Positions 1 to 12,500 of a stretch of DNA of 64,000 bases are shown one piece after another. The stretch covers positions 50,383,161-50,447,160 of the forward strand of contig NC_092522.1 in assembly GCF_037038585.1 (NCBI RefSeq). Reading direction: 5' to 3'. The notes under the pieces are model-generated. The model ran no database searches and was not told the DNA's origin. It worked only from the letters and a program-made list of their open reading frames with translations. Source of the DNA: Patagioenas fasciata (lineage: Eukaryota; Chordata; Aves; Columbiformes; Columbidae). The position numbers and the translations under genes were made by a program. The number at the start of each line of letters is the position of its first letter. Within the stretch, counting starts at the first letter, position 1.

Positions 1-3000
1 GTAGTGTAATTCTGAAGTGAATTTTGTGGTAGTCCCCATTTACCATGCTTCAGTTTGTACCGGAGAGCAGTCCCAGAGATCCCAAATTGGAATCCTTTTG
101 TGCAAAACTAAATCAGAAGACATGTTGCAAGGGCACAATCTAATTTGCTCTGACCACCAGTGGACATTCAGTCCATGGGATCGGATGAGGGCTAGAGTCA
201 AGAAACTCCAAAGTACGAATATGGTAGAGGTTATGTCCTCAGCATCAGCTACACTCGTCCGTTGGTGCACTTGAGGAGGTGCCTCCAGGATTCCTGGGCA
301 GGCTGAAATTGCAGCCAAAGCTCCTTCCCAGCTTTGAGACACAGTGTCATCACTGCAGCAGTGCCTGGGTGGGACAGGGCTGCTGCAGAACCTCTTGCAG
401 TAATCACAGACATGGCACAAAGATGCCCAGTATTGTGGATTGAGCCACGCTCATGGAACCTCAGCAATATATACCTAGAAAGCTTGAATGAGGAAGGAGG
501 AATGCAAGCCCAGCACCATAATGTATTCTCCTGCCTGGTGACTGCAGTACTTGCAGCAAAAGCACTGGCAGTTGTGGTTTAGTCTCTGGATCATAGGAAA
601 AAAAATATCTGTTGTGGTTATATCCGCATTTTACCACATTGCATCATGTCTGTGGTGCAGCATGAGAGAAAAAACACCACTTCTCTGTATTGGGAGATGC
701 AGTTATCAGCATGGAAACAGGCCAGTGATGCCAGCCTTGCCTTAGCAGTGGCTTTGAACAGGGGCAGGCAGCGCTACAGGGCAGCCAAGGCTTTCCGCAT
801 CTTCTGGCTTCTGCAGTACAAAACATGAGCAAGCACTGGAAACCATGGCCACAGGCCAGCCACACAGCCCTTCCCATGCAGCAGCCCTTATTTTCCAGTA
901 ACACAAGAGCCCTGGTGGGTCATTGCTACTGGTGTCACTGTAAATTAGGATGCAAAATGTGGAGAGTAAGAGGGGGTGGGAGACAGCTTGCTTGGACACA
1001 TATAATCAAAATTCAGTCCGTGCCGTGTTGATCTTGTCATGTTGTCTGCTGGAAACAGAAAAGAAAAAACTCCAGTGCACAGATTCACTAAATAGTAGCA
1101 TTGCTGATAATATGAGGTGGCTATTGCACACCTCAACCTGAGCACACAGTGCAATGCTGCTTTTCAGATTTTTTTTCTCAGAAAGGGAAAAAACACATCC
1201 TTGACTGGTCAACACACTCATCACAGCCATTGAAATTACTTAGTTCAAATACTTCTGAGGTCTCAGTTGGGTTAGTGAGCCTGGCTTTGGGCTCTGAAGG
1301 CAGATACTAGAAGGCAGGCCAAAAATATGAAGTTCAGAAACCACAAAAGGCTGTAGGAAGAAGCTGGCAGAACTGGGTCTGCCCTGCCAGGGAGGAGGAA
1401 GAGTAACACAGGCTGCACAAGGAGAATCTCCAAGTATATAAAGGGATGCTGTGTTAATGAGTATGGTCAGCTATCCCCGATGTCCTCCAGCAGTGTGACA
1501 AGATTAACTCATTATGAAGTAACAAAAGCAATATAAGCAATTCAGAGTGAAAACATAACAATTAAAAAAATATAATAATCTCTGTGGTTTAGTACAGTCA
1601 CTGGTTACACCATTGGAGCAGTGTAGCTTGTGAGCCCCAAATGGTCCTCCCTGGTGTTCACTCACCTAGTCAGGAAAACCCATGGTCTCAGGGGAGCAGA
1701 AGTGTTCCCCTGCCAGGAGACAGGCTACTGAGGGTCCTGGGGGCCCCTCCAGCCGCCCATTTCTGTTGGTCTCCCCGTGGAGACCGGTCTCTCACCTGGA
1801 AAGAAGTAACAAGGCTGTTTGTGCTTTTAGCATAAGATTCTTATTTTCCTGCTGATTAAGAAAGCAGCAGTCAGGAATGGTGATAGTTATTACCAAATTT
1901 AATGAAAACTAATAGCCAAGTTGACATATTCGGGCTATCATTATTTTTCATCAGTACTGTATTTTAGCAAACAACAATATTTACAAATTTTTGTTGTCAT
2001 GGAAAATGGTGTTGAGACAGGCATATTTGATAGATTATATTTACCACCGTGTATTAAATTAAACTACTTCCATGCATACACTGTTATTTGTCTATCTTAC
2101 TATAATTGCTTGTGTTTAGCAAGAGGCAATTTGAAGGTTGTTAATCTTCAGCTCTGATTTGCAGTCTGAAAAGAAACAAAGAGGAAGCCTTCCTGTGGCA
2201 TAGTATCAGCTTAGACAATCAAGTATAAAAGACAGTAAGTTAACTAAATGATTCAGAATGTTCCTCTGCTCCAAAAAGAGAGTTTTTAGCTGATGTGACC
2301 AGAGAGAAATTGTTCCAATGCTTCTCTTCGCATTCTACTTTCCTCAGAAAAGAAGTTTGCTTCTCAGCACTAAGGAAACTTACTTTCACACAGCAATACT
2401 GTTGTCTGTGGTTTTACTAATGTGCTCCACTTGCAGATGAATACAGTGGCTACTTTTTTTTTTTTTATTGGTAAATAACATCTCTATTAACAAAGTACAT
2501 TTTTTTTTTTCTGTTGACTGCTTTATAATTTCTCTCATTTCTGAGGAGAATTTTAAGCTTCATCACTTTACAGATGTTTGATATGATTCTCCCAAAGTAA
2601 GAAAATCAACTTTATTGTCCTCATTGCTGTGTACATGTTGTGCTGATTTCAGCACCGTCAGAGCAAAGCTTAAACCACATGCGAGTGTTTCACAACAGCA
2701 GCATCCTCCACACAAAGATCAAAATAGAACCTCTTGTTTGCACATTTGAAGATAATAGAAAAATGAGCAATCTTTTTTCTTTTCTTCCCCAGTCAGCATT
2801 GTCTGTCTTCAGTACCATGAGATGAAAAGTGCATGAAACACCCAACAAGCTCAAATGATCGTGACTCCCAACATTGGCTTTTATGACACCGAAGTGCTGC
2901 CGATGCATACAGTTTTCCCAGAAGTGTAGATACCCCCCAGACTGCTGTTTAACAGCAGGCCCCAAATTGATGCTGCCATTGAATCAACACTCAGAGCACA

Positions 3001-6000
3001 TTTTCTAAACTTCACAAACTTTGTGCAAAAACTTATTGCAAAAAAACATTAACCACTAAAGCACTCCTGACGCCAGGCTTCCCATTGCACCCTCAAGCTT
3101 CTTCAGCCACTAGACAATAATGGAAATTTTGCAAACTGTCAACTATTTGTTTGATAACTGTCATATGCCTCAGGAAGATGTATTGTCAATAGTTGTCATC
3201 TCAGGAGAAATGTTTAACAAGAATGTGTGTTTGTTTAGTAAAACTAACGAAGGCTTGAAAATGGGGCCCTCTCATAACACACACAGCGTCTCTCAGCACC
3301 TCACCCACCAGATCTGCTTCTCTGTACTCTTGTCCCAAGCACAACACCCTCAAGTTTTATGGAGTTTTTTTCTCAGGCCTTAATTTGATGCAACTCACAG
3401 GTTTGCGGGCGTTTTTTTTCAACTATTCAGAATTTGCTTGCTTTACCATTTTCTTCACCACCACAATGTTTGTGGCTTGAAAATATAATATCCACTTTTT
3501 TTTTTTCCAAACTTTTACTTCCAGTTCTTTACACTCTGCATGATGCTCTTCAGTGGCTTCGCCATACATTCCTTTCTCACAAACTGGCTTCACATTTAAT
3601 TAAGTGTACATATTTTTTGCATCTAAACATCAGAATTTTATTGACAGGTCTGTTTTGGCAGGGAGGGAGCATGGTGCAGGAAAACTAATTACAAATTTCT
3701 TCTGAAGCAAAAAAAAAAAAAAGGCACTACAGTCCACCAGTGAGCCTTCTAAGTGAGAAAGAGCACACAGGAAGGGAATTGCTTCAACACAAAGCACAGA
3801 AAAGCTTCTTACTGGATAGTGTTTGTACTTTTCTCTCTCCTGGAGCACCCATACTCACAGACCACATTACAGTACCTTCATCTTTTCTTGCCAATAGCCT
3901 TCTCCTCTATGCAGGGAGGAAACTTCAAGGAACACATAGCTGAACAGAGGGTATTATAGAGGCTCACCCTCTTTAGTTATAGGGAAAAACAGAACATAGA
4001 TTATCTAAAAGCTGCAGGAAACATGTGCCTTTCTGTCCTCTCCTCTCCCATTTTCCAATCACATCCTCTTTTCCTCTGTGTTTCTTTCATCTTACACACT
4101 TTTCCATTCCAGGGAAGAAACATGGGTTAATTTGGTGGGCTCACAGGTATCCTTTACACAAAAGCTGCCATTGCATAGCCCCAGGGCATCTTCCAGCACT
4201 CAAACAGCTCTACCTTTAGGCCTCACAGCTTTTTCAAGAGTCCTGCAAAGAGCTCAAATCCATTCCTTGGCAAGCTTGCAGGCTCTGGTCCTACATCCTC
4301 TACCCTCCCATGTTACCATCCAAACCCTTTGTTACTCAATATGCTCCTCCAGCACACAAACCTCTTTCCTTGTTACTAGAGCCAACAACCTTGTGTTCTA
4401 ACAACTACATAAAGATAATATCACAGATAAAAACAAATAAATCTTTCTTTCAGCTGCAGCATTACCATCCCCAATACAGAAACATCTTTACTTCCCAGGA
4501 CTAAGGAGCCCTCCTGTCCCCAATTTATCTGCACCTGTCCAATTAGCACCTCATTAAGAAACACACCTGCAGTGGCTTTACTTCCAGCCACCCCACTGTA
4601 ACCATTAACTCTCTGTGGTACATTACATGAATAGCATCCTCCACTTCAAAGCCACTGAGACTTTTTCTTGATGTTTTTTGGCTATTAATTGAGAATTAAA
4701 CTAGTCTGAGACTTCCACTGTAACAAATACGTTGTAACGTGAATTCACACCTGAGTAACACTGGAAATTCATGCTGGTGTCTGTGAGGTGTCAGTCTGGC
4801 ATTATGGGCTGTTTTGTGAGTTGTGTATATCAAGGACACAACCCATCCTAGTGACATGTTGCTGGAGAGAGGGGAGTTACATCACATGGAGTACAAAAGC
4901 ACAAGCATCTCTAGGTAGAGGGACGTGAAATTTATTTTCCTTTGAATTATTTTCTACGAGACAGCACTATTTTAAATTCACAGGCAACTGGAAAAGACAA
5001 CAGAGTCCTGTATGATTAATCTCACAGGCAAAAGATAATTGAGATATTCTCTCTGTACTGCTGAGGACATGTAAGTAGAGTTCTCTCTGATCTTTTTATT
5101 TTTTATGTTTTTGCTGGTGTAGCCTCTGAGAGGCAATAGCCAAGGGAATTTGTAACAGTAAAACCTGTGCCAGATCACATCACAGCTGACATCGTACCTC
5201 CAGCATTGGCCTCCCACTAGATGCTCCAGGCAAAGACAACAAGAGAAAGCTCCAACCCAAACCTCATTCCCAGTGGGCAGTCCCTCATCCTTTAGCTGCA
5301 AAAATACCAGGATCACAAAGAAATCAAGGGCACCACTACATAAAACTGTATGAGGACTCAGCTGATTTAAATTCTTAATAAAACTCCTGGTGTCTCTCAT
5401 GAAACAAGCTTAGGCTCAGCTCCCAGTGAACTGGAGTGGGCTGCTTCTGCCTCTCGAGGCCTTCATGGAGCACATATCACTCTTTCTATGCTGCTTGAAG
5501 GAGAAAATTTTTCCTAAGCCTTCTAGAAATTGGTCTGTGCCCTAAAGCAAGTTCAGCTTTTTGTGTGGATGAACACAGGATCTCCCTCTCTTTTTTTATT
5601 AGGATCTGTTCACAAAAAACCCCCACCAAACTATTTCTTTATTTTGCCCTCAATGTAGAGAATTTTGCAGGCTGATCATCACTGTATGAATGAGCCTGTT
5701 CTTATTTTGGGTGTAAATTTACTCCCCAATTATTTAACATGATGTTAAAATTGAAAAAAAACCAACAAACAAATGTCCAGAAAGAATGAACTAGTCTTCT
5801 CTTCATATTTCTTAATTATCCCACAAATTTTTTTTATAAATGAAACTGAAATAAACTCAAGATTTTCATGGGTTCGTCTTCTGTTAAAATTGTTTTCTGA
5901 TGAAATGTAATCATAAGTTATAAAGCTGGGACCACTCTGATCATCCTGCCTTATCTTCTCTCTAACATGGGATGCAAAAGTCCTCTGAATCAAGTAAACT

Positions 6001-6090
6001 ATGTCTCCTTTTTTTTTTTTGGGCGGGGGAGGCAGGTGGGCAGTTAGGCGGGGGAAGAAATGAGAAAATTCTGGTGTGATTTAAAAGTTT
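1..6090. other. Intergenic, no gene seen
   Basis: No reading frame here resembles a known protein. The open frames are short and interrupted, without consistent splice sites. Composition is moderately AT-rich with T- and A-runs (for example near 2452, 2500, 3499, 3710 and 6010). It lies beyond the 3' end of ERMARD in what is a gene-poor interval in other amniotes (inference from the human order ERMARD to DLL1). Confidence 0.6.
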
Positions 6091-6096
6091 CCAGTG

Positions 6097-6560
6097 ACAG
6101 AGAATCCATCAGAGCCCTCAGTAAGTAATTTCAGTGGTTCATTATCCTCTGTTACAAATCTACCCTTTATTTCTAGCTTGCATCTGCCTGACTTCAACCT
6201 CTTGCTCTAGATTTTGTTATACTTTGGCAGACTGAGGACTGATGCATTGCCAGATGTCCTTTCCCAGGGTAGGTGCTTGGGCTGGGCAAGGAGCCCTTTC
6301 TGTTACACTGGAGATAAATGTTTTGCTGTTTCTTAATCAAGCTTGTAGCTCTGCCCAGCCCTTCCCTGAAGCCAGCTCTTTCTTATTTACCTCCCTTGCA
6401 AACTTTGCTCTCTGTCAATCTTTGTCCATAATATGGCTTTTTTCTCTTCCAGATCGCTGATAAAAGTGTTGAAGAACTTGGTTCAAGAACACATCCTTTG
6501 AAAGCCACTAGAAAAATAACTTTTGCTTTCTATTAAATTTGGAGATGTATCAGCTGCTTC
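6097..6560 (-). repeat. Ancient CR1/L3-like LINE remnant (probable)
   Basis: The text has the wording of old amniote CR1/L3-type elements read in reverse complement. It includes a 'gataaaagtgttgaagaa' stretch followed by a 'gccactagaaaaata' stretch, which correspond to consensus blocks I recall for such elements. Divergence is high and the ends cannot be set. No coding capacity remains. A RepeatMasker run would decide this. Confidence 0.35.
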
Positions 6561-9500
6561 CTGTCCAGTCCATTTAGCGCATTTTATATCTTTCTAGCCT
6601 CTCCATTAACAAATCTTGCAAAACCAAGGCTTCCTTACACAGCTGAAGTGCTTTAGTCACCCAAATGTACAAATTCATTAAAAAAAAAATCATATTGCTT
6701 GCATAAGATCTATTTTCCTTAACTCCTAATATATTGGTACAAACTATATGACTCCCTTTTAATTCTCCATTAAATAAATCTTACATTAGCTGTTGACTCA
6801 ATATTATGTATTTGTTGTCACAAGAAAACAACCTGAAAAAAAAATTAAAAGTCAAATGTAGGTAGGAGGCTGTGTGGAAGAAGAACACCTGTTCTCATTA
6901 AAAGCACCGGTTTATTGCATGGCATTGATTGCCAGTATCAGGATGAGACAGCAGCCGTTCAGAGTGTAACCACCCAGCACCAACATTTTAACATCAGCAC
7001 AGCCCTTTTAAACAGCTGCGAGCAACATTAAAGTGCTCGTGCTTCTCTTTGCTTGTGTGAATAACCTTTCCCTGCAATGCACCTAACATGGAAAGCAAGG
7101 GTTGCTTCTCTGGGAAATCAGGGGAAAAATAAGGCCAGTCCAAAGGCCTTTTTCTCTTCTTCTTTTTTTTTTTTTTCTTTTAAGGGGATGGGGGGAGCTG
7201 GGAGGAGGATCAAGTAGAGACAAAAGACAATGATTTGTCTTCAAATAGCAGCACTTAAAGGCTAAGCCCCAACCACGACCACGGCAGGTGTTTCAATCCT
7301 TGATGAGCAGGTGCAACAAACTGGCTATTGGGCCTTGCAATGCCCTCCAGCCAGATTAGACCATTCATTCAGGGAAAGAAAAGGAATGTGCAAAGCCATC
7401 GGGGATCTGGCCAAACACCGGGTGACTCTCAAGACGGCCACCGCTCCTAAAATGCCCAAGGCCAAAATAATGAGAGCCCCCACTCTTGCTGCCTGCCTTG
7501 CATCTGTTGCCCAGTCTCCCCCCGAGAGAGGGACAGGGTGAGCCCAGCAAAGTGGCTGCCAGCCGCCCTGAGCCTGCACCACACGTGGCCTCATCCTGCA
7601 CCCCATCCCCTGCAGTGCAGTCATGTCCTCCTGCCTTGGGTAGGTGAGCCTGGGCAGGAGGGCAGTGAAGGGGACATTGCTGACATACCCTCTTCCCCCT
7701 TCAGAGACGGGGGATGGGAGATGGGGGGGGGCAGGGAGTACCTTGCATCCTCTGCCTCATGGACAGGGCGTGTGGTCTGGGAAAGGAGCTGCACCACTGT
7801 CATGGAGCACACAGGGGAGCGCAGGACTGCACAAGCAACATGGGTTTGGCCACCGCAACTTGAGCATCTGGGTTCACCTCAAATTTTGCTGGGAGGTTCT
7901 CCTGATATGCTTCAGGCCTACACTTTGTACTAGAAAGTGTCCTGACAGTGAGCAGGGTCCCAAAGGTGTCCCCCCTCTGACACAGAGGCAGCCCAGCCAG
8001 GGTGAGCACAGGGAGACGGGCTTCTCTCCATCACCCCCTCATCCGGCAGCCAGGACCTATGTGTGTGTGTGGTTGTGCCTGTGTGGAATAGTGGAGATGA
8101 CACTAAAATGCTTTGCAAAATGCAAAGCAGCTGTGTGCCACCTGCCTGGACTGCCCCGTGCTGCTGGCAGCCAGCCATACCCAACACAGCTCCATGGCTG
8201 CCAGTGGTGGTCAGTGCACTGCATGCATTCCTGGGGGTCATGGTACCCCCACGCAGGCTGGTGGGCTGATGGGTGAGCATAAATCCAAGTGGGGCATGTC
8301 GCTCTTGGTCACATACATGGGTGGCACGTTTCCCCCCTTCACCTCCTTCTTGGCCGCTGGTCCCCACACAGCCGTGCATTTTCCTGTACTCTCCCAAAAT
8401 GAGGCGACAGCAGACATGGTTGAGGCGGACCTCAAGATCTTGCTGCTTGTCATTTGTGGATGGGATATGTGGTTGCCCAAAAGCCAGCAAAGAAATCAAC
8501 TTTGTTGGGAAAGGGCAGGATCCTTCCACCTCCTACTTTTAGATCCATGGCTGCCATTAAAACAGACGCCTCATTAACAGCTTGTAATGAACACCAAAAA
8601 AGCATGTGCTAGTAAATAATAAATATATGTGGTTATCCAATATGGCAATTACAAGCATAGCTGATGTTGTTGGATGACTCAGTTCTGGAATATTATGGTT
8701 GAGCAGGATTGTACTAGCTAGTCACAGCTCAGTAACAAGGAGCTGGTGGTTTCGTCAGGTCTTTCTCACCCGTGGAGGATGCTGCCTTCCTTTCTTCCAT
8801 CCTCACAGATGACACAAGTTAGGCTTGCTCAGTGGGTGTGAAAAAAAGCGTGTTCTCTGCTGCATATTTGCACAGAAAATCTCTTACTGCCTGTAATCCC
8901 AATCGTGCCAACATATAGCTACACCTATAAATCATTTCTACAAAGAGTCAAGCTATATGGCCAGGATCTGGGAATGCTCTTGGCAGAATGCTGAACTTTT
9001 AGCATGGGTTGCCTTGTTGCAACAGGTATAGAAGTGGGCATAGCGTGTTTGTGGGATGCAGTCTCAGAGTCCAGAAACACTTAGCAAAATGCGAATTAAG
9101 CTGCTGAGCCCATAGGTATTTAAGAAAAGTGTAACTCATTCAGAAAAAACAAACACAGGTCTGAAGAAGTCAAGAAACAAAAGACATCATTGCAGGGTAT
9201 CCCAGCAGGGCTGAGTGTGGCAATGGGTGACAGGCAGGGGGTGGGCAGCAGCACAGTGGGTCCCTGTGCATAGGAGCTAGCCAGCTGTGGTTGTCTGCTC
9301 CCTGCTTGTGGCTTGTCCTTACAGTGTAGCTTCTGGAGGATTTTAAAAATCCAACTTGAACTCCTACAGTAGAAAGTGTAAAGCGTTGTTCTGACTGTGA
9401 CTACGGTGGGAACTGAAACCTGAAAGCTGACTCTGTTATTCTGGTAGAGGCACTCTCAGGAGGTGTTTGTAAAGCAGTGACCAGCTGGGTGGCTGCCCTG

Positions 9501-12500
9501 ATGTCACATGTGACAGGTCCATCAGCATTACTGGGGACCAGAGCATCCTGCGAGGCTTGCACAGCCGGGGCAGTGCTGAGCACATCCAGGGCAGGGCAGG
9601 CTATGAGGCAGCTCTGGACAGACACTTTTCCCCAGGTTTTGGGTAATGGCAGATAGAGCCTGGGAGGACTATTACAAACCCATGTCCAGACCTGTCAGGA
9701 CAGACTTCTTATGGGCACCTGTATGAAGGATCATCTTGCTCAGACTCCACTGCCTCAAAGTATCTATGTGCTGTGAAGCCTGCCTGTGGATGAGGCTCTG
9801 CTTGGCATGGAAGAGACACCCCATATGCAGCCTTCAGTTTACCAAGCTTTGGCACCACCTGATTAATTTACACTGGTTCTGCCACCCACAAGCTTGCTGG
9901 CCTAGAAAAGAGGCCTGAATTTGTCCCAGCTGGCTAAAATACTATGAAAAAGGCTATTTCCATAATCTGCCCAACAAGTCAGTGCTAGAAAGCCCTTAAA
10001 GGAGCCTGAATGACTGCAGTTTTGTGAAGCTGGTTCATCAAAGGGAAAGGTTTTAAAAGTGAGTCACAGGCAAAGTAACCTGCCTTATTCCCTCACATGC
10101 AGGGGCAGGAGAAAAAGAAAAGTGGTTTTCTTAGCAGCTGCCCTCCCAAACCAAGCGACGAGGCTGGAAGGCTTGGTGGGCATGGGAGTGGGACAGTTCA
10201 GATGGACATGCATGGGACAGCAGTGATTTTGCCCTACAATCATAATAAGCATTCGGGGAGAGTGGAAAGGGAAGATCAACAAGCTTTCATAGGGCAAACA
10301 TACATCCCAGTCTGGCAGCAACACTTCACAGTCATCGTCTCTCAGGCTCTCTGGGTGGGCATGTTTACAGCAGAAAGCACGGAGCACTAGCAGGGGCATG
10401 AGGAAAACATCACAGCTGCAGCAAAGAAAAGTTTGGTTAGACCTCCTGAGTTCATCAGAGCATTCCAGATTTTGGGAGTCAGATGACACCTCCTATCTAC
10501 AGCAAGTGAGCCGTCATACGCACGGGATTTGGCAGAATGTGGTCCTCCCCGAATCCTGCACACACCAGCATCACCAAACAGGCAGTCCTGATTATTCTGG
10601 CTCTTCATTTGCCTTGGTACATGGTCTAATGCACATGTCAAAATGCTTTTCAAATGAGCTGCCTTGTGCCCTGAACCTCTGACGCAGTAACGAATGAAAG
10701 GTGCAAAGTGGCAGGTTTGCCTTTGTTTTCTCATGTTCTGTGGATATTTCATAGTTTACATTTTGGAGCCATCTTTCTCACTCCTTTCATCTACACAGTC
10801 TTTCATCTCTGAGAAATCATTGTTCAAAACTTTGAGAGTTTGGGTAGCTCTCCTTATCCAGCCAAGCTGTGCTGGGAGCAGGGTGGGGCTGGGGAGGAAA
10901 GATGGCAAACTCCCATTGCATCAAGTCACTCTACCTCACCCAGGAATGTGGGGCAGACAAGCACTGTTCACATGTCTACAATGTGCTGGGAGGCTGCAGG
11001 TCCAAGCACACAATGCTATGTGCCATTTCACACAATCAAAAAGTGGTTGACGAGGGTGAGCTCAGATTACTACTGGGACAGCTTGCACACTTTCAGGCTG
11101 CTTCCTTGTGTGTGTTTTTTTATGTTTTGGTTTTGTTTGTTTTTTTTTTTTTTTCCTTTTTTCACATCCAAAGCAGTGAGTGTAGAAAGTGAGACCAAAG
11201 AAACCTAGGGCTTGAAAAAGCCTGACACACTATCATTTTCACTGCCGGTGCTGCAAACGCCTCCTTTGATACATTCCAGATGGATGCATTATTTGTGCTG
11301 TAATTTGGCATGGGTTTTGCTCCCTTATTTATATAGTGTGCCAGGTGCCTTGCTGCTCATGAACTCAATCTCACTGCTACTAAGGAGCCAAGAAAGCAAA
11401 CAAGCAGCGGTGACATGACAGTGGCACAAAACGCTCTCATCTCTGAAGGCCAGCAGTGAGGGCAGGGGCGTACGGCATGAGCTAATACCCGAATGGCAGC
11501 CAAGAGGTGGAACGCGCCTTCTCATTTCCTCTGCTTCATGAGGTTAAAGGTGGGCCTTTCATGTCCCTTAAGTGCAGCTTTGGTTTTGATGATTCAAACT
11601 AATCATACATGGTTGGACACCCATATTTATATTAGATTGTGTCTCTCACCATCACAGAGCTCTCTACCCTTTTAAGGAGGAGCTGGGAGTTATCAACTAG
11701 TTGATACTCATTTTGAATTGTGTACCCGTTTCAAAAGCTTAATCCTTTTTTCTCCACGGGTGCTTGCTGCTGAGAGCCCGTGATGGCTTGTTTCCTTATC
11801 TTGCATGCCCCTATCACTCTCGTGCTGTCCCTGGCTTTTTTGGCAGAACTCTCTGCAGACGAAGGACTTGTCCAAGTTCTCCTCCCAGCTCTCCTAGTAA
11901 CCTCTGCAGGAAGAAGTGTCCCATTAAATGTGAGGTGTTAACTGCTCCCCTGCCTACATATTCCAAGATGTTTCCTGTTCATATTTCAGGAGCGGTCTGC
12001 AATGTTGCAACCCCCACTGGGGCTGTTCTGTCAGTCCAAGCATTTAATTAGCTAATTACAACCTGCTGACATGAATACACAGAATATGGTGTTCGAAGAG
12101 CAATTTTTTTTTCAATTCATTTATTATTAACCCCCAGTAAACATCTGATATGCTCTTCCCTGAGGGGACAGAGTGGTAATTGGTCCCTTGAACACTGAGT
12201 TCCCTTTCTAATCTGCCTGAGCTGGAGCCGAGTGTCACCATCTGTCAGTGTTTGCATATACAGCCCACCGCGCGTTTCATGTGGTGAAAGGGGAGAAAGA
12301 GAAAAAGGAAGCAGGAAAATCTCAGGGAAGGATTTTGAACGTGGTCGAGTCCCAGCTCCTCTGCCTGTCACTCACCACTTGCACATCTGCACTCAGCAGG
12401 CGGTACAGAGGGCCCAGCTGAAACACCCTGCCCAGGGTGCTGCACTAATTGGGCTGGCCCCCGTTAGCCGAGCTTTCTTCTGCGGTTCATCAGGCATCTG

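Noticed and set aside
7644-8276. 210-codon open frame on the plus strand in the GC-rich block
   Set aside because: No domain or family likeness, overlapped by a similar-sized frame on the other strand, no splice or promoter support; expected by chance in GC-rich DNA.
7930-8529. 199-codon open frame on the minus strand
   Set aside because: It overlaps the plus-strand frame, has no recognisable protein features and reads as random translation.
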